From the NCBI GenBank assembly GCA_041907145.1, contig JAYRHW010000133.1:1-42247 (forward strand): 42,247 nt of DNA. The letters run 5' to 3'. The notes beneath the pieces are model-generated. The model was given only the letters and a program-made list of their open reading frames with translations, ran no database searches and was not told where the DNA came from. Source of the stretch: JAFLCA01 sp041907145. Lineage in GTDB: Bacteria; Bdellovibrionota_C; UBA2361; JAFLCA01. The position numbers and the translations under genes are program-made. Positions 9,303 to 17,240 of this stretch are shown here, piece after piece (within the stretch, counting starts at the first letter, position 1; each line of letters begins with the position of its first letter).

Positions 9303-9761
9303 ATGGCATTTTGGCTGGTGAAAAGTGAGGAGGATGTTTATTCCATCGAGCAGCTGCGAGCGGAGAAGGTGACTCCCTGGGATGGCGTCCGTAATTATCA
9401 AGCTCGTAACTACTTGCGCGCCATGAAGCCGGGAGACGAGGTCCTCTTCTATCATTCCAACGCCGATCCTCTGGCGGTCGTTGGTGTTGCCAAGGTGACC
9501 AAGGAAGCGTCTGCTGATCAGCTCCAGTTTGACAAGAGGAGCGAGTACTTCGACCCCGGATCGACCAAGGAGAACCCCCGATGGTTTGCGCCGGAGCTGC
9601 GTTTTGTCGAGAAATTTCCCGCTCCGGTTAGCCTTGAGGATATGCGCGAGATGGCCGACCTCAATGGCATGGCTCTTCTCAAGAGAGGCTCTCGCTTGAG
9701 CGTGCAGCCGGTGACTGAAAAGCAGTTCAAAGCGGTGGTCCGGGCAGGAAGGGCAAAGTAA
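9303..9761 (+). CDS. EVE-domain protein (Thy28/PUA-like fold)
   Basis: A 152-residue single-domain protein that spans a complete EVE domain. The typical opening MAFWLVKSEEDVYSIEQL is followed by TPWDGVRNYQARNYLR, then GDEVLFYHSN and a VVGVAKVTKEA strand, ending with RGSRLSVQPVT. EVE domains are PUA-like folds related to YTH readers and bind modified bases; the cytosolic bacterial single-domain versions have no well-defined role. The ATG at 9303 gives exactly the family N-terminus. It is 35 bases upstream of map on the same strand, so the two may be co-transcribed; this pairing does not itself reveal a function. Family assignment is confident, biological role is not. Confidence 0.9.
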   Translation: MAFWLVKSEEDVYSIEQLRAEKVTPWDGVRNYQARNYLRAMKPGDEVLFYHSNADPLAVVGVAKVTKEASADQLQFDKRSEYFDPGSTKENPRWFAPELRFVEKFPAPVSLEDMREMADLNGMALLKRGSRLSVQPVTEKQFKAVVRAGRAK

Positions 9762-9796
9762 GAATGACGGTGCAGCAGAGGTAAGAAGGTTGGCTT

Positions 9797-10576
9797 GTGT
9801 ATAAAATTCCCATTAAGAGCAAGGACGATCTCAAGCAAATGCGCGAGGCCTGCAAGGTTACCGCGCAAATATTGGATGCAGTTGGCAGCATCGTTAAGCC
9901 TGGTATTACTACCGAGGATATAAACACTTTCGTACATGGCATGACACTCGAACTTGGCGCCACGCCATCGCCGCTCAATTACAAGGGCTTCCCCAAGTCC
10001 GTCTGCACATCCCTCAACGATGTCGTATGTCACGGCATTCCAAGTTCCCTCGTCGTACTTAAGGCCGGGGATATTATCAATGTCGATGTGACTTCATATA
10101 AGAACGGGTTTCATGGTGACTCGAGCCGCATGTACTTCGTGGGGGGGCGGGAGGCGTGTTCCTCTGAGTCGCAGGCCTTAGTGGATGTGACGGCGGAAGC
10201 CCTGCGCACTGGGATTTCTGCGGTGCGTCCCGGCGGGCACATCGGAGACATTGGCGCAGTCATTCAGGAATTCATAGCCAGCACCAAAAAAGGGTATGGG
10301 ATTGTTCGCGAATATACCGGGCATGGTGTGGGGCGGGAGTTTCACGAAAACCCGCAGGTGCTGCATGTCGGCAAGCGGGGTCACGGGGACACCATGAAGC
10401 CGGGAATGACTTTTACTATCGAGCCTATGATCAATATGGGCGGGCCCAAGACTGTACTGTCGAAAGTCGACGGCTGGACCGTGCGCACTGCCGATGGTTC
10501 ACTTTCTGCTCAGTGGGAGCATACGGTGCTCGTTACCGAAAGCGGGCATGAAATTCTAACTGAAAGCTTGCTCTAG
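9797..10576 (+). CDS. map: Methionine aminopeptidase type I
   Basis: A 259-residue cytosolic metalloenzyme that removes the initiator methionine from nascent proteins. All five metal ligands of the pita-bread fold are visible: Asp97 (INVDVTS), Asp108 (FHGDSS), His176 (TGHGVGREFHENP), Glu209 (FTIEPMI) and Glu241 (QWEHTVLV), with substrate-site His79 in VCHGIP. There is no N-terminal SH3-like extension, so this is type Ia. The start is GTG at 9797 with AGAAGG upstream; no in-frame ATG fits better. It follows the EVE gene closely and converges on degP across about 100 bases in which I see no clear terminator. Confidence 0.96.
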   Translation: MYKIPIKSKDDLKQMREACKVTAQILDAVGSIVKPGITTEDINTFVHGMTLELGATPSPLNYKGFPKSVCTSLNDVVCHGIPSSLVVLKAGDIINVDVTSYKNGFHGDSSRMYFVGGREACSSESQALVDVTAEALRTGISAVRPGGHIGDIGAVIQEFIASTKKGYGIVREYTGHGVGREFHENPQVLHVGKRGHGDTMKPGMTFTIEPMINMGGPKTVLSKVDGWTVRTADGSLSAQWEHTVLVTESGHEILTESLL

Positions 10577-10677
10577 AGTAAGTTATCAGAGCCTCCACAG
10601 GCGACCCTTCGAGGATCTCCCTAGGGCGGGAACTGAAACCTTTGCCGTCTCCTGTCGGGGCTAAATTCTTACCCTCG

Positions 10678-12183
10678 CTATTCCTGAGTCTTTAGGAATA
10701 CAAAGCGCTCCATCCCTTGCGTTTCCACGACCATTCGAATCCCTTTGCTCAGGGAAGCCTTGTCAACGGCGCCTTTGAAATCAGCGGTGCTCCCAACCTT
10801 CTTGCCGTTGACGCTCAAAATTATGTCGCCACGCTGAAGGCCCGCTGCGGCCCCGACGCCGTCCGGCTTGATGTCCATCACAACGACGCCCTTGGTATGC
10901 TTAGTGCCAAGACGCTTCGCAATGTCCGGCGTCAGCGACTGCAGCTGCAGTCCCAAACTTTCGGCTGGGGTTTCATCAGAGCCTTGAGGCTCCTCTTCGT
11001 TGCTCAATTGCGAGGGCTGCTCGCCGATAACCAGGCTCACGGTTTTCTTCTGCCCCTCGCGGTAAACCGCGATATCTACATTTTGCCCCGGTGCTAGGTC
11101 CGCTACTAGATTCCGCAGCTGATTGCTGTTCTCGATCTTTCTGCCGTCGATAGCAACGATGATATCGCCTTGAGCGATTCCAGCCTTGGCGGCCGGGCTG
11201 TTCTCCTGAACGTCGCCGACCAGCGCGCCTTCCGATCCCGTGAAGCCGAATGACTTGGCCATGTCCTCAGTTAAATTTTGAATACCGACTCCTAGCCAGC
11301 CTCGCACCACCTTGCCGCTCGAAATGAGGCTCTTCATGACGCGCTTCACCATGTCGACCGGGATGGCGAAGCCGATACCCATGTAGCCGCCGCTTCTCGA
11401 GAAGATTGCGGTGTTGATGCCGATTACTTCTCCCTGCAAATTGACGAGAGGTCCGCCGCTATTTCCCGGATTAATCGCTGCATCGGTCTGGATGAAGTCC
11501 TCATACTGATTTCCTCCCATGATCGAGCGGCCCTTCGCGCTTACAATGCCGGCGGTGATGGTGTTATCCAGCCCGAAGGGATTGCCGGCTGCGACTACCC
11601 ATTCACCGATCTTCAGGTTGCTCGAGTCGCCAAGTTTGGCAGGGGTAAGTCCTGACGCCTTGACTTTGATGACCGCGAGGTCAGTGCGAGGATCCGTGCC
11701 GACTACTTCCGCTTTGAAGGTTCGGCCATCCTGGAGCCGAACCGTGAGCTCATCCGCGTGCCCAACCACGTGATTGTTGGTCAAAATTGAACCGTTGCTG
11801 TCGACAATAACGCCGGTGCCGAGCCCGGCTTGCGGTGTCGGGCCTCCGCCGTCTCCACCCTGGTCGCCGAAGAAGCGATCGAAAAAATCGTCGCCGAAAA
11901 AATCTCGAAACGGATCTGGACTTCCGTTGCCTCGGAAGCGATTTCCAGGCATCCCGGGTCGGCGCACGGGCTTGATGCGCTCCACCGCGCTGATATTTAC
12001 AACCGATGGGGTAATGATCTCGGCGGCATGCTCAAAAGCCTCTGAAAGACCCTTCGCATATTGCAGAGAATCCGATTTGGCGTCAGCGTAAGCACGCGGC
12101 TGGACGCCAATCGACGACAGAACAAGTGTTGCACAAAGCGCCACTACGGCTCTTGCCCGCACGATTCCTGAAATCACTGGCAT
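10678..12183 (-). CDS. degP: Periplasmic serine protease DegP/HtrA (Do family)
   Basis: Periplasmic protease-chaperone that degrades or refolds misfolded envelope proteins. I chose the ATG at 12183 (501 residues), which has GAGGA 5 bases upstream, over the in-frame ATG at 12216, which has none. The chosen start gives a classic signal peptide ending AYA before DAKSD. The trypsin-like domain has a complete triad: His138 (TNNHVVG), Asp168 (RTDLAVIK) and Ser242 (NPGNSGGPL). A Gly/Asp/Phe-rich LA-loop region precedes it (about 75-120). Two PDZ domains follow, near 275-365 and 400-500. Two PDZ domains make it DegP/DegQ-like rather than DegS. It converges with map and lies 105 bases downstream of the PBP gene on the same strand. 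Confidence 0.95.
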   Translation of the reverse strand: MPVISGIVRARAVVALCATLVLSSIGVQPRAYADAKSDSLQYAKGLSEAFEHAAEIITPSVVNISAVERIKPVRRPGMPGNRFRGNGSPDPFRDFFGDDFFDRFFGDQGGDGGGPTPQAGLGTGVIVDSNGSILTNNHVVGHADELTVRLQDGRTFKAEVVGTDPRTDLAVIKVKASGLTPAKLGDSSNLKIGEWVVAAGNPFGLDNTITAGIVSAKGRSIMGGNQYEDFIQTDAAINPGNSGGPLVNLQGEVIGINTAIFSRSGGYMGIGFAIPVDMVKRVMKSLISSGKVVRGWLGVGIQNLTEDMAKSFGFTGSEGALVGDVQENSPAAKAGIAQGDIIVAIDGRKIENSNQLRNLVADLAPGQNVDIAVYREGQKKTVSLVIGEQPSQLSNEEEPQGSDETPAESLGLQLQSLTPDIAKRLGTKHTKGVVVMDIKPDGVGAAAGLQRGDIILSVNGKKVGSTADFKGAVDKASLSKGIRMVVETQGMERFVFLKTQE

Positions 12184-12288
12184 AGGTTCCTCAGTATTGA
12201 AAAGGGTAGGCGCCATGCTAACTTACGACGTAAGGGGATGCAATAAATCAGGTTGGCGCCTGGTTTAAGGACGTCCCGGAGGGCCTCT

Positions 12289-14706
12289 CTATTCAATCCC
12301 AAAGAGACGCTCCCAAAAACCGCCGCGGCGTTTGCGGTTGCGGCTAGGGGGGGCGGGTTCCGAAGGCGACTCGACTATGCGGTCTTGATACTTTGCGTGT
12401 AGGTGGCAGAGGTCAGTAGGCTCGGTCCCTCGAACGAAGACTTCCCGCACTACTTGACTTCCCGGGCAGCTTTCGACCGCGCGATCCCCGCTCTGAGCAT
12501 CGATATCCACGAAGGTCACGCCCGGGGGCGCTACGAATGGCTCGGAGCCTAGGAATGGATCTGCGCATTTCATGTACTGCGCCCAAATCGGTGCGGCAGC
12601 TCGGCCGCCTGTAAGTCCTATCTTGCCGTTGTCATCGTAGCCGACCCAAACTCCGGTGCTTAGCGAGGGGGTAAACCCTACGAACCACGCATCTCTGGTA
12701 TCATTCGAGGTGCCGGTCTTGCCAGCGGCGGGACCTTTGTATCCCAGGCGACGCACGACGGCTCCGGTGCCACGTTCCACGACGCCTTGCAAAATATTGG
12801 TCAAGACATAGACCGGATTTTCGTCGGCAACTCGTTCCTCGGACAGCTGTCGTACGTAGAGCTGCTCCCCCTCTCCATCCGACGCGGAAAGGACCAGACG
12901 CGGGGTTACATAGAGGCCGGCGTTGGCCAATCCTGCGTAGGAGGCGGTTAGATCGAGCAGAGTCGTATCCAGTGCTCCCAACGCAAGTGCCGGCACTTGG
13001 GGAATGGTAGATGCTAATTTGAACTTCACCAACGTGTCCGCGATCGCCGGAATACCCACACGCTCCGCCACGTAGAGAGCCGGCATATTCAAGGAGTTTT
13101 CGAGAGCGTAGCGCAGTGTCACATCACCCCGGTACTCGTGATCGTAATTTTCCGGCTCCCAGAGATCGTGAGTTACCAGGTTAACTTGCATGGGTTCATC
13201 GGAGAGTACACTGGTCGTCGTAGCTACTTTGTAGCTATTTAGCTTCGGATCGAGCGCGGTTAGGTACAAGAACGGTTTAATGGTTGAACCAATTTGTCGG
13301 CGGGCCTGACTCACGTGGTTGAATTGGTTCTGCGAGAAGTCCCGTCCGCCAACCCAGGCTCGGATTTTTCCACTGTATGGCTCTATGGAAACGAGGCCGG
13401 CTTCCAGCGGGTTGCCCGGTCGTTTGAGTCCGGGCAGCTCCCTTTCGAGCGCGGCCAAGCCTTGTAATATCGCCTGTTCGGCGCAGCCCTGTAGATCCGG
13501 GTTTAGGCCGGTATAGACAGTGAGGCCCGCTAAGGAAGCTGGGTCGATCGACAAATCCGTGTCGAGCTGTCTCTTTACTGCGGCTACGAAATGTGGGGCA
13601 CTGCGCCTATGTCGGCCTTCTCGTGTAAGAGCAATTCGCGTGCGCCGTGCGACTTGATGTTGTTCGACGCTGATGCTTCCAGCCTCGAGCATCTTATCCA
13701 GCACCAAATCGCGGCGAAGGAGGGCGCGTTTGAGGTGGCGGCGAGGAGCATAAAACGAAGGTCCCTTGATGATTGCTGCAAGTAACGCAGCCTCCGAAAG
13801 CGAAATATCCTTGAGCTTTTTGCCGAAATAGGTGTTCGCAGCTTCATCGACACCATGAATCGAGACCGATCCTTCCTGGCCCAAATAGACATCATTTAAG
13901 TAACGCTCGAGGATTTGATCCTTCGTTAGCCTCCTCTCTAAGCTGACTGCAGCGAAGATTTCAAGAAACTTCCTGCTTAGACTTCGCTGCGGAGACAGAA
14001 TCGTGTTCTTGGCTAACTGCTGTGTGATTGTGCTGCCACCCTGCACGAAGGCGCGGGCGCGGATATTTTGAACGAGCGCGCGGAATATTCCCTCGATATC
14101 CAAGCCGAAGTGGGAATAGAAGCGCTGATCCTCGATTGCCAGCACGGCGTCTTTGACATACTGAGGCATTTCAGCAAGACGGCGGTAGGTGCTCGCCCGC
14201 AGGTCCTCGTTTCCCAATGTAGCCAGTATGACGGGCTCGAGCTCAACGGAGTCCTCCGAAGTATCATCGAGAAGCTCGAACTCGCCGCTTACTGAAAACC
14301 GAACATGATGCGAAGCGCGGACGCGCGCGTCAGGAGCAGTAAACTCGCGCGTAATCACTTCAAGCCCTTCGGGGCGAAGTGCAAATTCGCCGGGATGCTC
14401 GGGACGAGAGGCAAGCTCGATGTAGTGGCGCTTCAATAACTGCTCGCGCACCAAGGATGGCTTGAGGGCTATTCCTCTGCTGATTCTGAAGCTGTCAGAA
14501 TAGATAGCCGGGAGCAGCGAAGAGATTTGCGGATTTAGCTTTTTTGCGACACGTCGATCGACAAGGTAAAAAGGTCCCGCGCAAAGCAACGCTGCAATAA
14601 GCCCCGCCACGATGCAAAACCGGAAGAAGCGGGCGCGACGCACGGGGTTGCCCGACTTCCTCGCCTTTGGCTTTTTCCCTGTAGATTTTTGCGCCTTCTT
14701 TTTCAT
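12289..14706 (-). CDS. mrcB: Bifunctional penicillin-binding protein 1B (glycosyltransferase/transpeptidase)
   Basis: An 805-residue class A PBP that polymerises lipid II and cross-links peptidoglycan. It has a Lys/Arg-rich cytoplasmic tail, one membrane anchor (about 29-48), and a region of about 110 residues resembling the PBP1b UB2H segment. A GT51 domain follows with catalytic Glu192 in AIEDQRFYSHFGLD and a GGSTITQQLAKN motif. The transpeptidase has Ser474-Lys477 (GSTIKPF), SLN at 538-540 and KTGTS from Lys663. The C-terminus after 760 is a short basic tail with SRNRKRRGG. The UB2H-like region suggests activation by an outer-membrane lipoprotein, but no LpoB-like gene is in the window. 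It is transcribed divergently from ruvA across 224 bases. Confidence 0.93.
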   Translation of the reverse strand: MKKKAQKSTGKKPKARKSGNPVRRARFFRFCIVAGLIAALLCAGPFYLVDRRVAKKLNPQISSLLPAIYSDSFRISRGIALKPSLVREQLLKRHYIELASRPEHPGEFALRPEGLEVITREFTAPDARVRASHHVRFSVSGEFELLDDTSEDSVELEPVILATLGNEDLRASTYRRLAEMPQYVKDAVLAIEDQRFYSHFGLDIEGIFRALVQNIRARAFVQGGSTITQQLAKNTILSPQRSLSRKFLEIFAAVSLERRLTKDQILERYLNDVYLGQEGSVSIHGVDEAANTYFGKKLKDISLSEAALLAAIIKGPSFYAPRRHLKRALLRRDLVLDKMLEAGSISVEQHQVARRTRIALTREGRHRRSAPHFVAAVKRQLDTDLSIDPASLAGLTVYTGLNPDLQGCAEQAILQGLAALERELPGLKRPGNPLEAGLVSIEPYSGKIRAWVGGRDFSQNQFNHVSQARRQIGSTIKPFLYLTALDPKLNSYKVATTTSVLSDEPMQVNLVTHDLWEPENYDHEYRGDVTLRYALENSLNMPALYVAERVGIPAIADTLVKFKLASTIPQVPALALGALDTTLLDLTASYAGLANAGLYVTPRLVLSASDGEGEQLYVRQLSEERVADENPVYVLTNILQGVVERGTGAVVRRLGYKGPAAGKTGTSNDTRDAWFVGFTPSLSTGVWVGYDDNGKIGLTGGRAAAPIWAQYMKCADPFLGSEPFVAPPGVTFVDIDAQSGDRAVESCPGSQVVREVFVRGTEPTDLCHLHAKYQDRIVESPSEPAPPSRNRKRRGGFWERLFGIE

Positions 14707-14930
14707 TTTACTACGCGGACATGATTTTAACTTGGCCTTCCGCCGGCCAGCGCCTCATAGTAGAGCCTCGCTTTCATCAACGCCAGAGGGCTGGGGCCAA
14801 GGGGACGAGGTAAGCTATCGTTTTCTCTTAAGTTCCCCTGAGGCGCATGGGCCCGCGCGCGGCTTGAGAATCTGACCGGCCGCCAGGCTCGCTCTACCTA
14901 ACCTGCGCGGGGTGGGTTATAGATAGAAGC

Positions 14931-15530
14931 ATGTTTGCAAAACTTAAGGGAATCGTCGACAGCATCGAGGCTAATATCGTTGTCGTCGACGTGCAGGGAG
15001 TGGGATACGAGCTCTATTGTTCGGGGGCTTGCATCACGAAGTTAGAAATAGCAAAGCCTGCCGCTCTCGTAGTGTTCACTGACGTCAATGAGAATAGCAT
15101 CCGTCTCTACGGATTTGCCGATACGCTCGAGAAGCAAGTGTTCACCTTGTTGACCACCGTGAAGGGGGTGGGGTCGAAGACCAGTATGGAGATTATTTCC
15201 CAAGTCGATCGAGTGGAGCTGTTGCGCGCAATCGGAGCAGGAGATGTTCGCAAGCTTCAATCGCTCAAGGGCGTCGGTAAGAAGACTGCGGAACGCATAA
15301 TCGTGGAATTGAAGGACAGGGTGGCTGAGTATGCTCTCGGGCGCAGCGACACGCGGTTGAAAATCGAGCGAGAAGCCACGGACCCTATGAGCGAGGCCTG
15401 CGAGGCTCTTGAGGCTCTCGGCATTCCTCGAAAGGATGCCGAGAGGGCCGTCGCTGCCGTGCAGACGAAGGGACTGTCGTCGTCAGCAACTTCGGCCTGG
15501 GTCGTTAAAGAAGCGTTGCAATATATTTAG
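14931..15530 (+). CDS. ruvA: Holliday junction branch-migration protein RuvA
   Basis: A 199-residue DNA-binding subunit that grips four-way junctions and positions RuvB. Three parts are visible: the OB-fold N-terminus (1-65, with VVDVQGVGYELYCSG), the tandem helix-hairpin-helix domain with TTVKGVGSKTSMEI and LKGVGKKTAERI (about 70-140), and the C-terminal RuvB-binding domain (about 150-199, EALEALGIPRKDAERAV). Length matches the family. It is 32 bases upstream of ruvB. No LexA-type operator is apparent in the 224 bases upstream and no ruvC is adjacent. Confidence 0.97.
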   Translation: MFAKLKGIVDSIEANIVVVDVQGVGYELYCSGACITKLEIAKPAALVVFTDVNENSIRLYGFADTLEKQVFTLLTTVKGVGSKTSMEIISQVDRVELLRAIGAGDVRKLQSLKGVGKKTAERIIVELKDRVAEYALGRSDTRLKIEREATDPMSEACEALEALGIPRKDAERAVAAVQTKGLSSSATSAWVVKEALQYI

Positions 15531-15562
15531 AAAAGCCGCGCTTAAGCTCATGAGAATTCGTC

Positions 15563-16663
15563 ATGGTTGATGCCAATCCGAAAGCACCAAAGAGAGTTAT
15601 CCCAAACACAGGGGAAGCCGATGTTCAACTCTGGGCTGGGTTTGCCGAGGAAGTCGCTATCCAGGAAGAGGAGCAGGATCAGTCCCTGGTGAGTTTGCGC
15701 CCGACTGGCTTCACGGATTACATCGGGCAGGAAGGCATAAAGGAGAACCTGCTAATCGCATGCAGCGCCGCCGCGCGGCGAAAGGAAGCCCTTGATCACG
15801 TCCTTTTCCATGGACCTCCGGGCCTGGGGAAAACTTCGCTCGCACGAATCATCTCGACTGAGATGGGGGTTGGGTTCAAAGCCACTTCAGGGCCGGTTAT
15901 TGAGCGCCCCGGCGACCTTGCGGCTATTCTGACCTCGCTTCAGGAGCATGATGTGCTGTTCATTGACGAGATCCATCGGTTGTCGCGTGTCGTGGAGGAA
16001 ATTCTGTATCCGGCGATGGAAGATTTTCAAATTGATATCCTGCTTGGGCAGGGGCCGGCCGCAAAATCGATCAAGATCGATCTCAAGCCCTTTACCTTGA
16101 TTGGAGCAACGACGCGCACGGGGCTTTTGACCTCACCACTGCGCGACCGCTTCGGCATGGTGTTGCGGCTCGATTTTTATGCCCCTGAGCAGCTCACTGA
16201 GATTGTGAAGCGATCCGCGGCAATCCTGGGCGTTGAAATTGATGAGGCTGCTGCAGAGGAGATCGGCCGACGGGCTCGTGGCACCCCACGTATTGCTAAT
16301 CGGATCCTCAAGCGAGTGCGTGATTATGCCCAAGAGCGTGCGCCAGGCCCGATTACGGTACCGGTGGCACAGTCCGCACTCAATCTCATGGAGGTAGATG
16401 CCTCCGGGCTGGATCGCATGGATCGGGTAATCCTTGAAACCATAGCGCTTAAATTTGCCGGAGGGCCTGTGGGTGTTGAAACAGTCGCGGCTGCTATTGG
16501 AGAGGATAAGGACACGCTCGAGGACGTCTACGAGCCGTATCTCATTCAGCAGGGATTCGTGGCGCGCACCCGGCGCGGCAGAGAAATAATGGAGCGTGGC
16601 TTCCAACACTTGGGCATTGATCCAGGAAAGCGCTCGCAGCTGGCCATGAAGTTTGAATCGTAA
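15563..16663 (+). CDS. ruvB: Holliday junction branch-migration helicase RuvB
   Basis: A 366-residue AAA+ motor that drives branch migration with RuvA. Walker A is GPPGLGKT (Lys90) and Walker B is LFIDEIHRL (Asp135, Glu136). The sensor-1 stretch is LIGATTRTGLLTSPLRDRFG, and the C-terminal winged helix holds ALKFAGGPVGVETVAAAIGED and ARTRRGREIMERGFQHLG. It carries roughly 20 extra residues at the N-terminus compared with the E. coli protein, with a Glu/Gln-rich stretch before SLVSLRPTGF; these look like a species-specific extension rather than a wrong start. The next gene begins 10 bases downstream, so ruvAB may be co-transcribed with the NtrY pair. Confidence 0.97.
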   Translation: MVDANPKAPKRVIPNTGEADVQLWAGFAEEVAIQEEEQDQSLVSLRPTGFTDYIGQEGIKENLLIACSAAARRKEALDHVLFHGPPGLGKTSLARIISTEMGVGFKATSGPVIERPGDLAAILTSLQEHDVLFIDEIHRLSRVVEEILYPAMEDFQIDILLGQGPAAKSIKIDLKPFTLIGATTRTGLLTSPLRDRFGMVLRLDFYAPEQLTEIVKRSAAILGVEIDEAAAEEIGRRARGTPRIANRILKRVRDYAQERAPGPITVPVAQSALNLMEVDASGLDRMDRVILETIALKFAGGPVGVETVAAAIGEDKDTLEDVYEPYLIQQGFVARTRRGREIMERGFQHLGIDPGKRSQLAMKFES

Positions 16664-16673
16664 GCGATCGCAG

Positions 16674-17240
16674 ATGAAGTTTTTACGCCACCTTATTTTC
16701 GTGCCGCTCATATTCGGCTTCCCCGATTTACGGGTTAATTGGTCTGGCGGCGAGTATAATTCCGTGCGCGTTGTTGCCGAGGGGAAAGAGGAGCTTATTA
16801 ATCAGTGCATCGAAGGTGGGCTCGAAGTTCGCTATCGCTATGAATTTCGCATTTGCCGAAGACGCTTCTTATGGGCGGATGCCTGCGCCGAGGATGTAGT
16901 GCATACCAGAAGTTTGCAGTTCGATCCAATAAGCGAGAGTTATCGAGTGTCAGTGGATAAGCTTGGCGACCATCTGGCACCCAAGGTTATAACTCATCCG
17001 ACGCTGGAAGAGGCGCTCGGAGATGTCACCACTCTGTATTCTCCCTCGCTGAACGAGCTTGGATTCTCCGACAAAAAATATCCGCAGAGTCGCTCTCCCT
17101 ATCTTGGGGTTCGCGTCGTGGCTGACTGTAAGGGAGATTACAACGAAACTTTTTCCCGAATTTCGAGCTTTCTAACTCTCGGAATGGTGGATATCGGGAC
17201 CTATGACTCCGGGTGGGTCGACTTTAGTCTCGTACGATAA
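16674..17240 (+). CDS. DUF4390-like exported protein preceding NtrY-type kinase
   Basis: A 188-residue protein beginning with a hydrophobic N-terminus (FLRHLIFVPLIFGFP) that looks like a signal peptide or anchor. The remainder alternates strands and charged turns, with EGGLEVRYRYEFRICRRR and HPTLEEALGDV, as in DUF4390 proteins. These commonly sit directly upstream of NtrY-type kinases, as here. I prefer the ATG at 16674 over the in-frame TTG at 16653, which overlaps ruvB. Its last 38 bases overlap the kinase gene, so the two are probably translationally coupled and may act in one signalling route, for example with this protein sensing in the periplasm. The DUF assignment is from memory of sequence pattern plus context, so moderate. 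Confidence 0.65.
   Translation: MKFLRHLIFVPLIFGFPDLRVNWSGGEYNSVRVVAEGKEELINQCIEGGLEVRYRYEFRICRRRFLWADACAEDVVHTRSLQFDPISESYRVSVDKLGDHLAPKVITHPTLEEALGDVTTLYSPSLNELGFSDKKYPQSRSPYLGVRVVADCKGDYNETFSRISSFLTLGMVDIGTYDSGWVDFSLVR

Noticed and set aside
10577..10677. Search for a bidirectional terminator between map and degP
   Set aside because: Only short imperfect repeats around CCTTCGAGG were found, with no T-run.
14707..14930. Search for an SOS (LexA) box before ruvA
   Set aside because: No CTG-N10-CAG type dyad or other known LexA motif was found in the divergent region.
16133..16711. A 192-codon open frame on the minus strand
   Set aside because: It is antisense to ruvB, which is certain; no independent coding evidence.
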